Shown here: in pieces, positions 34,370 through 42,646 of the stretch
Layout: each line of letters begins with the position of its first letter
Numbering within the stretch: the stretch's first letter is position 1
Origin: Thalassobius sp034670005
GTDB lineage: Bacteria > Pseudomonadota > Alphaproteobacteria > Rhodobacterales > Rhodobacteraceae
Reading direction: 5' to 3'
Assembly (NCBI RefSeq): GCF_034670005.1
Contig: NZ_JAXMOH010000004.1
Span: 62,001-126,000, forward strand
DNA: 64,000 bases
Translations under genes and position numbers: made by a program
The notes under the pieces: generated by a model
What the model was told of the DNA's origin: nothing
Databases searched by the model: none
Seen by the model: the letters and a program-made list of their open reading frames with translations, nothing else

Positions 34370-36010
34370 ATGAGCGCCGCCAGCACATATCCGCATTGGC
34401 TGTTCGATGGCAGCCCGATCCTCGACCCGATGGGGCACGGTGAACGGGCTGTGCAGTTCCTGCGCGCGCTCAAGCACCCGGCCAGCACTGCGTCCAAGCG
34501 CGCGTTGCAGCTTGCCGAGTGGCAAGAGCGGATTGTTCGGCGCATCTATGGGCCTGTCGATGAAGACGGCGAACGGATGGTGCGCGAGGTGTTCCTGATG
34601 ATCCCGCGCGGCAATCGGAAGACCAGCCTCGCCGCCGCCCTTTCCATCCTGCACCTGTTGGGGCCGCAGAAGCTGCCCGGCGGCCAGATCATCTTTGCCG
34701 CTGCCGATCGCAAGCAATCCTCTATCGGGTTTCGTGAGGCCGCCAATATCGTGCGCGAAGATCGGCACCTTATCCGGGCGACGAAGATCTATGATCCGAC
34801 GAACGCACCCAAAACCATCAAGTCTTTGCGCGATGGCTCAACCTTGGAGGCCGCGTCTAGCGACGGCAAAGCGATGCACGGCACCACGCCGACATTCGTA
34901 TTGGTCGATGAAATCCACGCTTGGCGCAGCGCTGGCCGTGAGCTTTGGGAAGCCCTGCAATCCGGCATGGCGAAGCGCCCCGGCGGCCTGACTGTCATTG
35001 CCACTACGGCGGGGCGGGGCCGGGAAGGTCTGGCCGCAGAGCGCTACAACTATGCGCGCAAGATTGCTCTGGGCGAGATCGACAATCCTTCATTCCTGCC
35101 GATCATCTTTGAACCTGAGAAAGGCGACGACTGGCAGGACGAAGCGCTTTGGCACAAGGTCAATCCGGGCCTGTCGCTGGGCTTTCATGATCTGAAGAAG
35201 CTGCGCACAGATGCGAAAGAGGCGGTGGACAACCACGCCAAGCGCTACGAGTTCCAGCAATACAATCTGAACATTTGGCATGGGAACAGCCGCGATCCGC
35301 TGTTCAACTTCGATACATACGACTCCCGGCAGTTCGAGGATGACGAAACCGACCTTGAGGCGCTGCCGTGTTACCTGGGTGTTGACTATGCGCAGTCGGG
35401 CGACCTCGCCGCCGTGGTGGCCGCGTGGCGTCTTGATGATGGGCAGATCGCAATCAAGCCGTGGTTTATAGTCGCCGGAGAGGGCTTGCAGGAGCGCGAG
35501 AAGAACGAAGGGCGGCCCTATCGGCGGTGGATTGATGAGGGCCATTTGACGGCCAGCGCCGGGCCGGTGATCCCGCAACAGGACGTGCAAGACCTGATCC
35601 GCGAAATCTGTGCGCGGCACAATGTCGAACAGATCGCCTATGACCCGTGGAAATTTCAGGTGGCGGCAACTGAGCTGCACGGCGAGGGCCTGCCCATGAT
35701 CGAGATGCGGCAAGGCCCGGCGACGATGGGGCCTGCCGCCGGTGAGCTGGTGCGCGCCGTGAATGGGCGGCGGATCAGGCACAACGGTAATCCGGTGCTG
35801 CGCGACCACTTCGCAGGGGTGGCGGCTGTCGCTGGGGATACCGGCAATATCCGCATGACCAAGGCTGACCTGAAACACGACCACATAGACGGGGCTGTGA
35901 CTTCTGCGATGGCCGTTTCGCGCGCCGTCGCCGGTGAGAGCAACAAATCCCACTACAGCGACCCGAATTTCAAATCCCTCGCCGATCTTTTGGAGGAAGA
36001 AGCAGCATGA
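34370..36010 (+). CDS. Terminase large subunit
   Basis: 546 aa packaging motor. The ATPase domain has a P-loop-like PRGNRKTS near residue 78, the Walker B FVLVDEIHAW near residue 178 and coupling motif ATTAG. The nuclease domain has acidic residues in YLGVDYAQSGDLAAV and at the end HDHIDGAVTSAMA. Terminase_1-like. It overlaps the tape-measure gene by 4 bp. Its location near the end of the operon is the reverse of the usual order. Confidence 0.94.
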   Translation: MSAASTYPHWLFDGSPILDPMGHGERAVQFLRALKHPASTASKRALQLAEWQERIVRRIYGPVDEDGERMVREVFLMIPRGNRKTSLAAALSILHLLGPQKLPGGQIIFAAADRKQSSIGFREAANIVREDRHLIRATKIYDPTNAPKTIKSLRDGSTLEAASSDGKAMHGTTPTFVLVDEIHAWRSAGRELWEALQSGMAKRPGGLTVIATTAGRGREGLAAERYNYARKIALGEIDNPSFLPIIFEPEKGDDWQDEALWHKVNPGLSLGFHDLKKLRTDAKEAVDNHAKRYEFQQYNLNIWHGNSRDPLFNFDTYDSRQFEDDETDLEALPCYLGVDYAQSGDLAAVVAAWRLDDGQIAIKPWFIVAGEGLQEREKNEGRPYRRWIDEGHLTASAGPVIPQQDVQDLIREICARHNVEQIAYDPWKFQVAATELHGEGLPMIEMRQGPATMGPAAGELVRAVNGRRIRHNGNPVLRDHFAGVAAVAGDTGNIRMTKADLKHDHIDGAVTSAMAVSRAVAGESNKSHYSDPNFKSLADLLEEEAA

Positions 36011-38478
36011 ACGATGTAACGATGCCCGGCCTGATCATCCCGCTTGAGGCACGGGTTGATAAGCTGGAAAAGGGCCTTGAGCGCGCCAACCGGGCGCAGC
36101 GTCGGGCCGCACAGAGCATGGAGCGCCGGGCCAAGCAGTCGGCTGACAAGATCGGCAAGACCTACGCCAAGATGGGCGACGCGATGGCCGGGGCGTTCAA
36201 GCGCATGAGCTTGCCGTTGCTGGCCGGGATCGGATCAGCAGCGACCGTGCAGGCGTTGCGTGACACCACGCGCGGGATTGCCGAGATTGGCGACGAAGCC
36301 AAACGGGCAGGGGTATCGGCGCAGGCGTTTCAGGAATGGCGCTTTGTTGCGGAACAGAACCGCATCGCCGTTGACGCGCTGGTGGATGGCCTGAAAGAGC
36401 TGAACCTGCGCGCCGATGAATTCATCATCACGGGAAAAGGTTCGGCTGCTGAGGCGTTCGCCCGGCTGGGCTATGGTGCGGATGAATTGAAAGACAAGCT
36501 GAAAGACCCGTCCGAGCTGCTGCTTGAGATTATGGGCCGGATGAAGCGCCTGAACGTGGCCGCGCGCATCCGCGTGGCCGACGAGCTGTTTGGCGGCACC
36601 GCTGGCGAGCGCTTCGTTGAACTGGTGGAACAGGGCGAGGACGGTCTGCGCCGCACGGTGGACCGTGCGCACGAGCTGGGCCTTGTCCTGGGTGATGATG
36701 TGATCGCCAAGGCCGATGAGGTCAGCCGCAAGTTCGACGAGCTGACCGCGCGTATCGCTATGTTCGGTAAGCGCGTGGCCGTGGCGGTGGCCGATGGCGT
36801 TGTTGAAGTGGCCGACCTGCGCGCGAAGCTGGACGACATTTTCCCGGACGAGGCGCAGGGCCGGGCGGCGCTGGGCAACGAGCTGTATGACAGCCTTGCC
36901 GCCAACCGCGACGTGGTGGATGCGCAGGAGCGCGACATCGGCACGCTGCGCAAGTCCTACGATCAGCTTGGCGACACGGTGCGCGTGACCGCCGGGCAGC
37001 TCCTGCAGGCGTCCAACTTGGCAAGGGCGTGGGGCTACAACGAGGTCTCGACGGATCTTTCAGGGGCCGCCGCCGAGATGCTCCGGCTGGCCGACGAGTT
37101 CGCCAACGGCACCCTGACCGGCGAGGACTTCGCACAGAAGCTGGGCGAGGTGCAGGCCGCTGCCGCGGGAGCCTTCACCACGATGGAGGAGGCCGACAAG
37201 GTCGAGTTCGGCGGCGCAATCTCGCAGGTTGAGCGGCTGGGTGGTGTCTTGCAGACCGTCATCGGGCTGGCGACCGCGCTCAAGGGCGCTCTGGCCGAGG
37301 CCGCCGGGGTGGAAGCGCCCAAGACGCCTATGCAGATTTTCCGCGAAGCAGACGCCGAGCCCCGCCGCGTCTGGGAAGCAGACAGGGCCAAGTTGAACGA
37401 GTTCCTTGCCGGGGAGGCGGAGCGCAACGCCATGTCGCGCGAGCGCCTGACCATCGAGCGCGAAATCGCATCTGTGATGAAGCGCGCCGCTGCCGATGGT
37501 GTGACACTGACGCGCGAACAGGCCGAAGAAGCAGCAAAGGCCAAGGTCGCAGCCGATGCAGCGCGCAGCAACGCCGGGAAGGGTGGAGCCGCCCGTGATC
37601 CTTACGGCAAGGACGTGGCGGCCATGCAGGAAGAAACTGCCGCGCTGATCGCCGAGGCCGAAGCGCTCAACGATCTGGTGCTTGGCTTCGACCAGCTTGC
37701 GATTGCGCAGGACGTGGCGCGTAACAAGACGGAGCTGTTGCAGAGCGCGCAGGAGGCGGGCAGGGCGATCACCCCCGAGCTGCGCGCTGAGATCGACCGG
37801 ACGGCCCAGAGCTACGCCAACGCCGCCCAGCGGGCCGACGAAGCCCGGCAGCGGCATGAGGATTTCCAGAACGCCGTGGCCGACATGAAGGGATCGCTCA
37901 AGGACGCCTTCACCGGCCTTGTGACCGGCGCACACAGCTTCAAGGAAGCGCTGGCCGGGGTGCTGGGAAAGCTGGCGGAGATCGCGGCCAGCCGGGCTTT
38001 TGAGAACATCTATGCCGGGGTGGGCGGTGATGGCCTGATCGGCGGCCTGTTGAAAGGGCTGGGGCTGTTCGCAACCGGCGGCTACACCGGCGACGGTGGC
38101 AAGTTCGAACCTGCCGGGGTGGTGCACCGTGGCGAATTCGTGATGAGCAAGGAGGCCACCCGCCGGATCGGTGTCGGTAATCTGGAAGCGCTGCACAGCG
38201 CCGCCAAGAGGGGCTATGCCTCTGGTGGGCTGGTGGGCGGCGCGGCACCCTTGAGAAGCGCACAGACGGCGCGCTCCGGCGCTCTGAACGATGCCGGGCA
38301 GGTGATCACCATCAACGCACCCGTCACGGTGAATGGGTCGGCAGGAACGCCGGAACAGAACAACGACCTTGCGAAGCGTGTTTCGCGCGAAATCGAAGGG
38401 ACTATGCGCGGCGTTGTGGTGGATGAGATGCGGCGGCAGATGAGGCCGGGGAATATGCTCAATTCGGGGAGGCGGTAA
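36007..38478 (+). CDS. Tail tape measure protein
   Basis: 823 aa, mostly coiled-coil and hydrophobic helices. The N-terminus (VDKLEKGLERANRAQRRAAQ) and C-terminal GGYTGDGGKFEPAGVVHRGE, then GYASGGLV, are lambda gpH-type. In phages its length sets tail length, and this size would fit a tail of medium length. It is the last gene of the operon; no distal tail genes follow, so tail completion would need other genes. Confidence 0.92.
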   Translation: MNDVTMPGLIIPLEARVDKLEKGLERANRAQRRAAQSMERRAKQSADKIGKTYAKMGDAMAGAFKRMSLPLLAGIGSAATVQALRDTTRGIAEIGDEAKRAGVSAQAFQEWRFVAEQNRIAVDALVDGLKELNLRADEFIITGKGSAAEAFARLGYGADELKDKLKDPSELLLEIMGRMKRLNVAARIRVADELFGGTAGERFVELVEQGEDGLRRTVDRAHELGLVLGDDVIAKADEVSRKFDELTARIAMFGKRVAVAVADGVVEVADLRAKLDDIFPDEAQGRAALGNELYDSLAANRDVVDAQERDIGTLRKSYDQLGDTVRVTAGQLLQASNLARAWGYNEVSTDLSGAAAEMLRLADEFANGTLTGEDFAQKLGEVQAAAAGAFTTMEEADKVEFGGAISQVERLGGVLQTVIGLATALKGALAEAAGVEAPKTPMQIFREADAEPRRVWEADRAKLNEFLAGEAERNAMSRERLTIEREIASVMKRAAADGVTLTREQAEEAAKAKVAADAARSNAGKGGAARDPYGKDVAAMQEETAALIAEAEALNDLVLGFDQLAIAQDVARNKTELLQSAQEAGRAITPELRAEIDRTAQSYANAAQRADEARQRHEDFQNAVADMKGSLKDAFTGLVTGAHSFKEALAGVLGKLAEIAASRAFENIYAGVGGDGLIGGLLKGLGLFATGGYTGDGGKFEPAGVVHRGEFVMSKEATRRIGVGNLEALHSAAKRGYASGGLVGGAAPLRSAQTARSGALNDAGQVITINAPVTVNGSAGTPEQNNDLAKRVSREIEGTMRGVVVDEMRRQMRPGNMLNSGRR

Positions 38479-38548
38479 ACAAATTGATCTGGAATTCTTA
38501 CTCAGGTTGAATGTAGTTTGTGTTCGAGGCAAATATCCAGAGTTTGAT

Positions 38549-39298
38549 ATGACAACTTCCGCGCAGTCTTTGAATCAGTTGTTGGCGATAGCCAATAAGG
38601 CCCAAAACCCAAAGGATAAATTTCTGTTTGTGCTAGTGGAGCACCTTGGATTGGAAGGGGAAGATGCAAGGGCTCAGGTGATTTCAATCCTGCTACGTCT
38701 AATTGGGGATGTCGAAACGGACATCGATGCTTTGCCTGTCGATGATACGATGAAGGCCCATTTGAGACGCTACGTTTCGCCACTTAATGGACTGAAAGAC
38801 CTCACGCAGATTCATATGGACATCCATAATGCGAAGAATCATTTTCTAAAGGCTGATCATCTGGTCGGTCTGACAAATGTGCATCTCGCGTTGACAGGAC
38901 ATATTGAGAGACCGGCTTTGTCGAAGGATGCAAAGGAGCTCGCTGAGAGCTTCAATGGTTTGCGCGGCGAAATCGTTGAGGCGGATTTACCGGAAAGCCT
39001 AAAACGAGTTCTGTTGAAACGGGTTTCTCAAATTGCATCCATCTTGGAGCACTACTACGCCTTCGGTGCTAAAGTCCTGGAAGACGAGCTTGAAGGTCTA
39101 GTGGGCGCACTTGTAGTTAGTGCTCCCCAAAATGCTTCAAAATCCGGTCCGCTCTACAAAAAACTAGCTAAGTATGTGGCCACCGGCTTTCGTGTCTTAA
39201 CTGCTGTGGACGCGGGCTTTGCCGGGGCTGTTTCAATAGCAGAAAACGCAAGCAAACTGATTGAGTTTGTTGAAGAAAACACCGGCGGGGAATCCTAG
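38549..39298 (+). CDS. Unknown 249-aa cargo protein, AT-rich
   Basis: No family recognised. Predicted largely helical and soluble, with heptad-like hydrophobic spacing. A C-terminal segment (GFRVLTAVDAGFAGAVSIA) is mildly hydrophobic. Codon and base usage is markedly more AT-rich than the structural operon, a sign of separate origin. An upstream in-frame TTG at 38507 would add 14 residues; ATG 38549 is preferred with a weak CCAGAG site. It directly follows the tape-measure gene, where phages often carry accessory (moron) genes. Confidence 0.7.
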   Translation: MTTSAQSLNQLLAIANKAQNPKDKFLFVLVEHLGLEGEDARAQVISILLRLIGDVETDIDALPVDDTMKAHLRRYVSPLNGLKDLTQIHMDIHNAKNHFLKADHLVGLTNVHLALTGHIERPALSKDAKELAESFNGLRGEIVEADLPESLKRVLLKRVSQIASILEHYYAFGAKVLEDELEGLVGALVVSAPQNASKSGPLYKKLAKYVATGFRVLTAVDAGFAGAVSIAENASKLIEFVEENTGGES

Positions 39299-39799
39299 TA
39301 GATTGCCGACATTGCTGAAGCTCCTTGAAGCTCTTGCCAGAAACAAGTATAGTCAAAGGGCCAGAACGGCAGCACAAAGCACCAAGCCCAAAGCAGTCAG
39401 GTTTGAGCCGATACTTTCGATGACGCTCACCGACACCTTGATACCAGCCACACAATGAACGCCAGCACCGGGAACATGACCGGGCAGCGAGACGCCTAGC
39501 TGGAAGGTGCAGGAAAGATCGGCGAAAGCCCTTGGTCTGGTTCCGCTCCCCGATGGAGAACATCGGACGCCCCAGATGGTCGCCGCCGGACTTCGGTCGA
39601 AATGGCACAGAAAGACGGTTGCAATGTGCGGTGGGCTTCGGCCCTGGGCCACAACAACCGGTCACGTCTAGGTTGGAGGAAAGCCGGGCGTGATGCTCAG
39701 CCGAAAGGCTGTAACCGCTTGGCCGCAAGGCCGGAAGGCAGAGCGCTGCTAGGTCAATGGAAGCCACCTAGTGTTAGTAGCTCTTCACCACCTGTTATA
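39299..39799. other. 500-bp stretch without a convincing gene
   Basis: Both strands are open for moderate lengths, but the frames have no RBS, no family wording and conflict with each other. It may hold remnants or an untranslated RNA; I can assign nothing. Confidence 0.4.
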
Positions 39800-39870
39800 T
39801 GCAGAACTTCCCCCTAGGACATCACAGATTAGGTTTTGTGCTGTCCTAGGGGGAAAGTCCTATTTCTGCA
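39800..39870. repeat. 71-nt imperfect inverted repeat (hairpin)
   Basis: TGCAGAA...TTCTGCA as outer arms and TCCCCCTAGGAC / GTCCTAGGGGGA as perfect 12-bp inner arms around a 22-nt loop. It could be a structured RNA, a mobile-element end or a protein-binding site. No T run follows, so it is not a simple terminator. Confidence 0.55.
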
Positions 39871-39988
39871 GGGATTATTAATCATCATTCATTCTGTGCC
39901 ATATCAAACGAGCCTGCGGATAGAAGAACAGAAGATGGAGGGCGCGAAGCGCCCGCAAGCGAGCGTTAGCGAGCGCGCAGGAGTGACG

Positions 39989-40162
39989 ATGAAGAATATG
40001 AATGCACGATCTTTGCTTGAAGCCCTTACAGGCTCCTGGGCGGTCCCTTCCCGGAGAGAGCCGAGGCGGGTGGGTTTGAGGAAGTTGCCGCCGGAGCTGA
40101 TCGCTTTGGCGAAGCGGGCGAACACTTTCGACCCGGGAAAAGCTGTCCTCAATGTGAAGTAA
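39989..40162 (+). CDS. Small 57-aa basic protein
   Basis: Begins MKNMNARSLLEALTGSW and ends AKRANTFDPGKAVLNVK. AGGAG lies 5 nt before ATG 39989. A longer frame upstream exists but crosses a GC-rich repeat-like stretch and lacks an RBS. Rich in Arg and Lys. No family known. Confidence 0.45.
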   Translation: MKNMNARSLLEALTGSWAVPSRREPRRVGLRKLPPELIALAKRANTFDPGKAVLNVK

Positions 40163-40187
40163 AGGCTTGATCATTCCTAATTGAGAA

Positions 40188-40202
40188 TGTTATATTATAA
40201 CA
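40188..40202. promoter_or_regulatory. AT-rich 15-bp palindrome
   Basis: TGTTATA-T-TATAACA: perfect 7-bp arms around a single T, between the 57-aa ORF and the next hairpin. It looks like a repressor operator; no local regulator gene is known to match it. Confidence 0.35.
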
Positions 40203-40234
40203 AATTTGGGCTGGCTTCCAACTTCGCCCATATT

Positions 40235-40290
40235 AACCCCGCGCCGGATCACCGTTGTGTGTAAGTCACCCGGCGCGGGGTTTATTTTTT
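40235..40290 (+). terminator. Terminator-like hairpin with long loop
   Basis: 13-bp perfect arms AACCCCGCGCCGG / CCGGCGCGGGGTT with a 22-nt loop, followed by TATTTTTT. Ends transcription from the 57-aa ORF side; because the left flank is also AT-rich it may work in both directions. Confidence 0.7.
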
Positions 40291-40408
40291 GGCGTAAGTA
40301 ACCGATTACTTTCAATAAAATCAAATACTTATGTGACTTTTTCTCTTGATCGCTGGATTCCTCGTGTGCGAGTCTGGCCGTGCAAATCACCTTAAGAGGA
40401 CCACGACC

Positions 40409-40597
40409 ATGCAGGCACCTGCCGACACCTATCTTGACGATAAGACCTATGCCGCGCTCCGGGCGGAGCTGGCGCACCAGATCGCGCTTCCGCTGGTGCA
40501 CGACCCGGAAACCGAGATTGTGCGCATCCTGGGCGAGATCGGCGGCATATGGCCCCGGAGTGTGATGGATGATGCCGAGCGCGAGGATATCGAATAA
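40409..40597 (+). CDS. Small 62-aa acidic protein
   Basis: Begins MQAPADTYLDDKTYAALRAE. AAGAGGA precedes ATG 40409. A palindrome AAGTAA-CCGA-TTACTT at 40296-40311 lies about 100 bp upstream. Acidic, no family recognised. Possible control or accessory protein of the element. Confidence 0.5.
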   Translation: MQAPADTYLDDKTYAALRAELAHQIALPLVHDPETEIVRILGEIGGIWPRSVMDDAEREDIE

Positions 40598-40636
40598 GCG
40601 GCGGATTTTTCGGCAAGCGTTTCGGATGTGATATTC

Positions 40637-41056
40637 CTACGCCCAGTGGCAGTGGCGACGTAAAATATCTTCCAGAATATCCAGCTCGAAGCGCTGTTCG
40701 TCGAAAAGTTTTTCTACCAAGGGGCCGAGGTCCAGATCGGGGGCCTCAAACCTGACACCGTTCATCAATAGGAAGTTGTTTGCGCTGGCGAAACCTGTGC
40801 GCTTGTTGCCATCTATATAGCCATGACTCGTGGAAATACCATGCCAATAATAGGTTGCGACCCTGACAAGGTCGCAACCATTATCGTAGTAGAAGGCGCT
40901 TTGAGGGCGGCCAATCGCTCCTAAAAGGTCGTCAAGACGCTTGTAGCCACGTTGCTGTCCGGGCTTGAGGACTTCTTCATGGAAGAAATCAACATCCTCT
41001 CGTGAAAGAAACTCTGTTTCCTCCGGGTTCGGCAGAGGCTCGAACCGAAGCATCAA
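40637..41056 (-). CDS. doc: Doc (death-on-curing) family toxin
   Basis: 139 aa Fic/Doc-fold protein. The core motif HGYIDGNKRTGFA (His78 to Arg86) corresponds to Hx(F/Y)xDGNKR. Doc toxins phosphorylate EF-Tu and stop translation unless neutralised by a partner. Its ATG overlaps the stop of the upstream small gene as ATGA, the usual antitoxin-then-toxin order. Likely stabilises the element in the host or acts against phage. Confidence 0.88.
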   Translation of the reverse strand: MMLRFEPLPNPEETEFLSREDVDFFHEEVLKPGQQRGYKRLDDLLGAIGRPQSAFYYDNGCDLVRVATYYWHGISTSHGYIDGNKRTGFASANNFLLMNGVRFEAPDLDLGPLVEKLFDEQRFELDILEDILRRHCHWA

Positions 41057-41274
41057 CTCAGGTATTCAAGTGTCTCTTTGTAGCGCTCTTTGGTGACCGC
41101 CATGGCTTCGCGTGCCGAAATGCGCTTGCGCACGGCAGGCTCGACCTCTTGCTCGAAGTTGGTGTTCGCTGCGATCAGGGACGAGAAATGCATGTGCTCG
41201 AACTTCCCATGCGCAACCCGGCCGTGGAAACGACCGCAGTTAGAGCAAAAGAGTTTCGGCGTCATGAACGACAT
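41053..41274 (-). CDS. Candidate antitoxin of the Doc pair (CxxC protein)
   Basis: 73 aa, beginning MSFMTPKLFCSNCGRFHG. ATG 41274 is chosen because GAGG lies 5 nt upstream; the frame can be extended 27 codons but without an RBS. A CxxC pair and nearby His residues suggest a metal-binding or ribbon-like N-terminus, unlike Phd. The C-terminal helix (ISAREAMAVTKERYKETLEY) could cover the Doc active site, as Phd's does. The overlap with doc supports the role. The 363 bp upstream shows no other gene. Confidence 0.6.
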   Translation of the reverse strand: MSFMTPKLFCSNCGRFHGRVAHGKFEHMHFSSLIAANTNFEQEVEPAVRKRISAREAMAVTKERYKETLEYLS

Positions 41275-41637
41275 AGCTTCCTCGTGAATCATCTCTTCAG
41301 AGCTGTAGGGAAAATAGTTCGCGAAATGGGAAATAGCAACAATATTGACATTCACGACTATTGTGCAGGTGTTGGGTTCTGAAAAACGCCTCGATACTTA
41401 TGCTCTTTTCGTTAAATAATTCCAATATCCAGCATCTCGAACAAAGGTGCGAAGAGTGTTGACTATCAGGGCGCTAGGGGAGGTTCCAAGTAGGAGCTGC
41501 CGCTGATCGAGGGTAGACGCGAGGCGGTTCGTGAGAGCCGCACTGCGGTTTTCAAGATGTCGCGAGAGGGAATTTTCGCTTAACCTCGTCCATCATCACC
41601 AACATGACGAAGAACCCACTTCTACAAGCTGACGGGC

Positions 41638-42492
41638 TCACTCATTATTGTTCTGATCCAGTTCAGCGAGCCAGCGAACCCAGCCGTAACCCTGGGAAAC
41701 CATTAGAACGGTCAGTTCACGAGGAGGTTGTGCGGGCTCTGGCAGATCATCGGCGTGACGGTAAAAGTGGGCTCCCTCTACCCAGCTCTTGAAGCTCTCG
41801 CATTGCTTTAATGTCGCTTTCTTGACCAAAGGGTGAGCAGCGTAAAGCGCCTCGATTTGAGGCGGGAGCCGGTTGTTGATTTCCCGGTTGTTGATATGGG
41901 TGACACCTTTGAACATCATCTTGAAAATGTTCTCAGCCGCATCAAAAACTGACCGGATCGCTTGGCGATTGTCTGGCTCCTCTCTCATCATGGCCTGTTC
42001 CACGCTCTCCAGATGCGCTCTTGCTGCATTGAAGCGCTCCTTGCCCAGGCCAGAAATTGCACTTGTCCGGACTTGTTCGAATGCAGTGTCGACATGAGGG
42101 TGCACGCCACAATGATCGTCTACTCGGTAGCGCATATTGCGCTCATTGAAGATGCGCTGCACACGACTTCGGTAGCCGCTAAGTTTGTTGCTAAGCCTGT
42201 TGGCAGCACAAAAGCTGAATATCAGGGTAATAGCATCAAGGACGTCGGCTAGTTCCTCTTCTTCAAAGAAATCGACCCACCTCACATAAGCTCCCATTCC
42301 GCTCGAGCGAATGATGCTTATCCCGAGTTCTGCTTCGAGGAACTTTCCAGCCAAGTAGTCGTTTTCATCTAGAAGTTCATCTGCAAGCGCTCCTAGGCGG
42401 CGGCGCATCCGAGGGCAGTCGCTCAAGGTCTCCTCACCGCTTAAGTATAGCAGTGAGAACCGTTGGCCTTTGGGAACTTCATTCTCGGACAA
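41638..42492 (-). CDS. AbiJ-like (AbiJ-NTD4-type) protein, candidate abortive infection gene
   Basis: 284 aa. The middle part (RNMRYRVDDHCGVHPHVDTAFEQ, split by natural variation; HLESVEQAMMREEPDNRQAIRSVFDAAEN) resembles the AbiJ-NTD4 pattern of a helix pair ending in a DYRxxIxxAxxAxE motif. The assignment is from memory of the pattern, not a search. TTG start at 42492 has GGAGG 7 nt upstream, so initiation there is credible. AT-rich relative to the structural operon. It is the last gene before attR, a usual place for defence cargo. Confidence 0.5.
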   Translation of the reverse strand: MSENEVPKGQRFSLLYLSGEETLSDCPRMRRRLGALADELLDENDYLAGKFLEAELGISIIRSSGMGAYVRWVDFFEEEELADVLDAITLIFSFCAANRLSNKLSGYRSRVQRIFNERNMRYRVDDHCGVHPHVDTAFEQVRTSAISGLGKERFNAARAHLESVEQAMMREEPDNRQAIRSVFDAAENIFKMMFKGVTHINNREINNRLPPQIEALYAAHPLVKKATLKQCESFKSWVEGAHFYRHADDLPEPAQPPRELTVLMVSQGYGWVRWLAELDQNNNE

Positions 42493-42558
42493 TGCTCAGC
42501 CTCCATGGTTTATGGCGGCCACTTTATGACGAGTCGGTATCGATTGCGAGATTGGCGC

Positions 42559-42597
42559 GTGTTCCGCGAGGCCGTTCCGAAAAGGTGTTCCGGAGAC
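42559..42597 (+). repeat. Three 13-bp-spaced motifs near the right end (candidate arm sites)
   Basis: GTGTTCCG at 42559, CCGTTCCG at 42572 and GTGTTCCG at 42585 are spaced exactly 13 bp, in the same orientation as the two copies near the left end. They lie 50-88 bp from the attR core, mirroring the 73-bp offset on the left. Confidence 0.7.
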
Positions 42598-42646
42598 GGT
42601 TGCTGGGTGGCATCTAAGCCTTTGATTTTTATTTATAAAAGGAAGA

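Noticed and set aside
37060..38532. 490-codon open frame on the minus strand
   Set aside because: Shadow of the tape-measure gene, with no recognisable domain or start signal.
39836..40162. 108-aa version of the small basic ORF
   Set aside because: The longer frame starts inside the 71-nt inverted repeat and has no RBS; the 57-aa start has AGGAG at good spacing.
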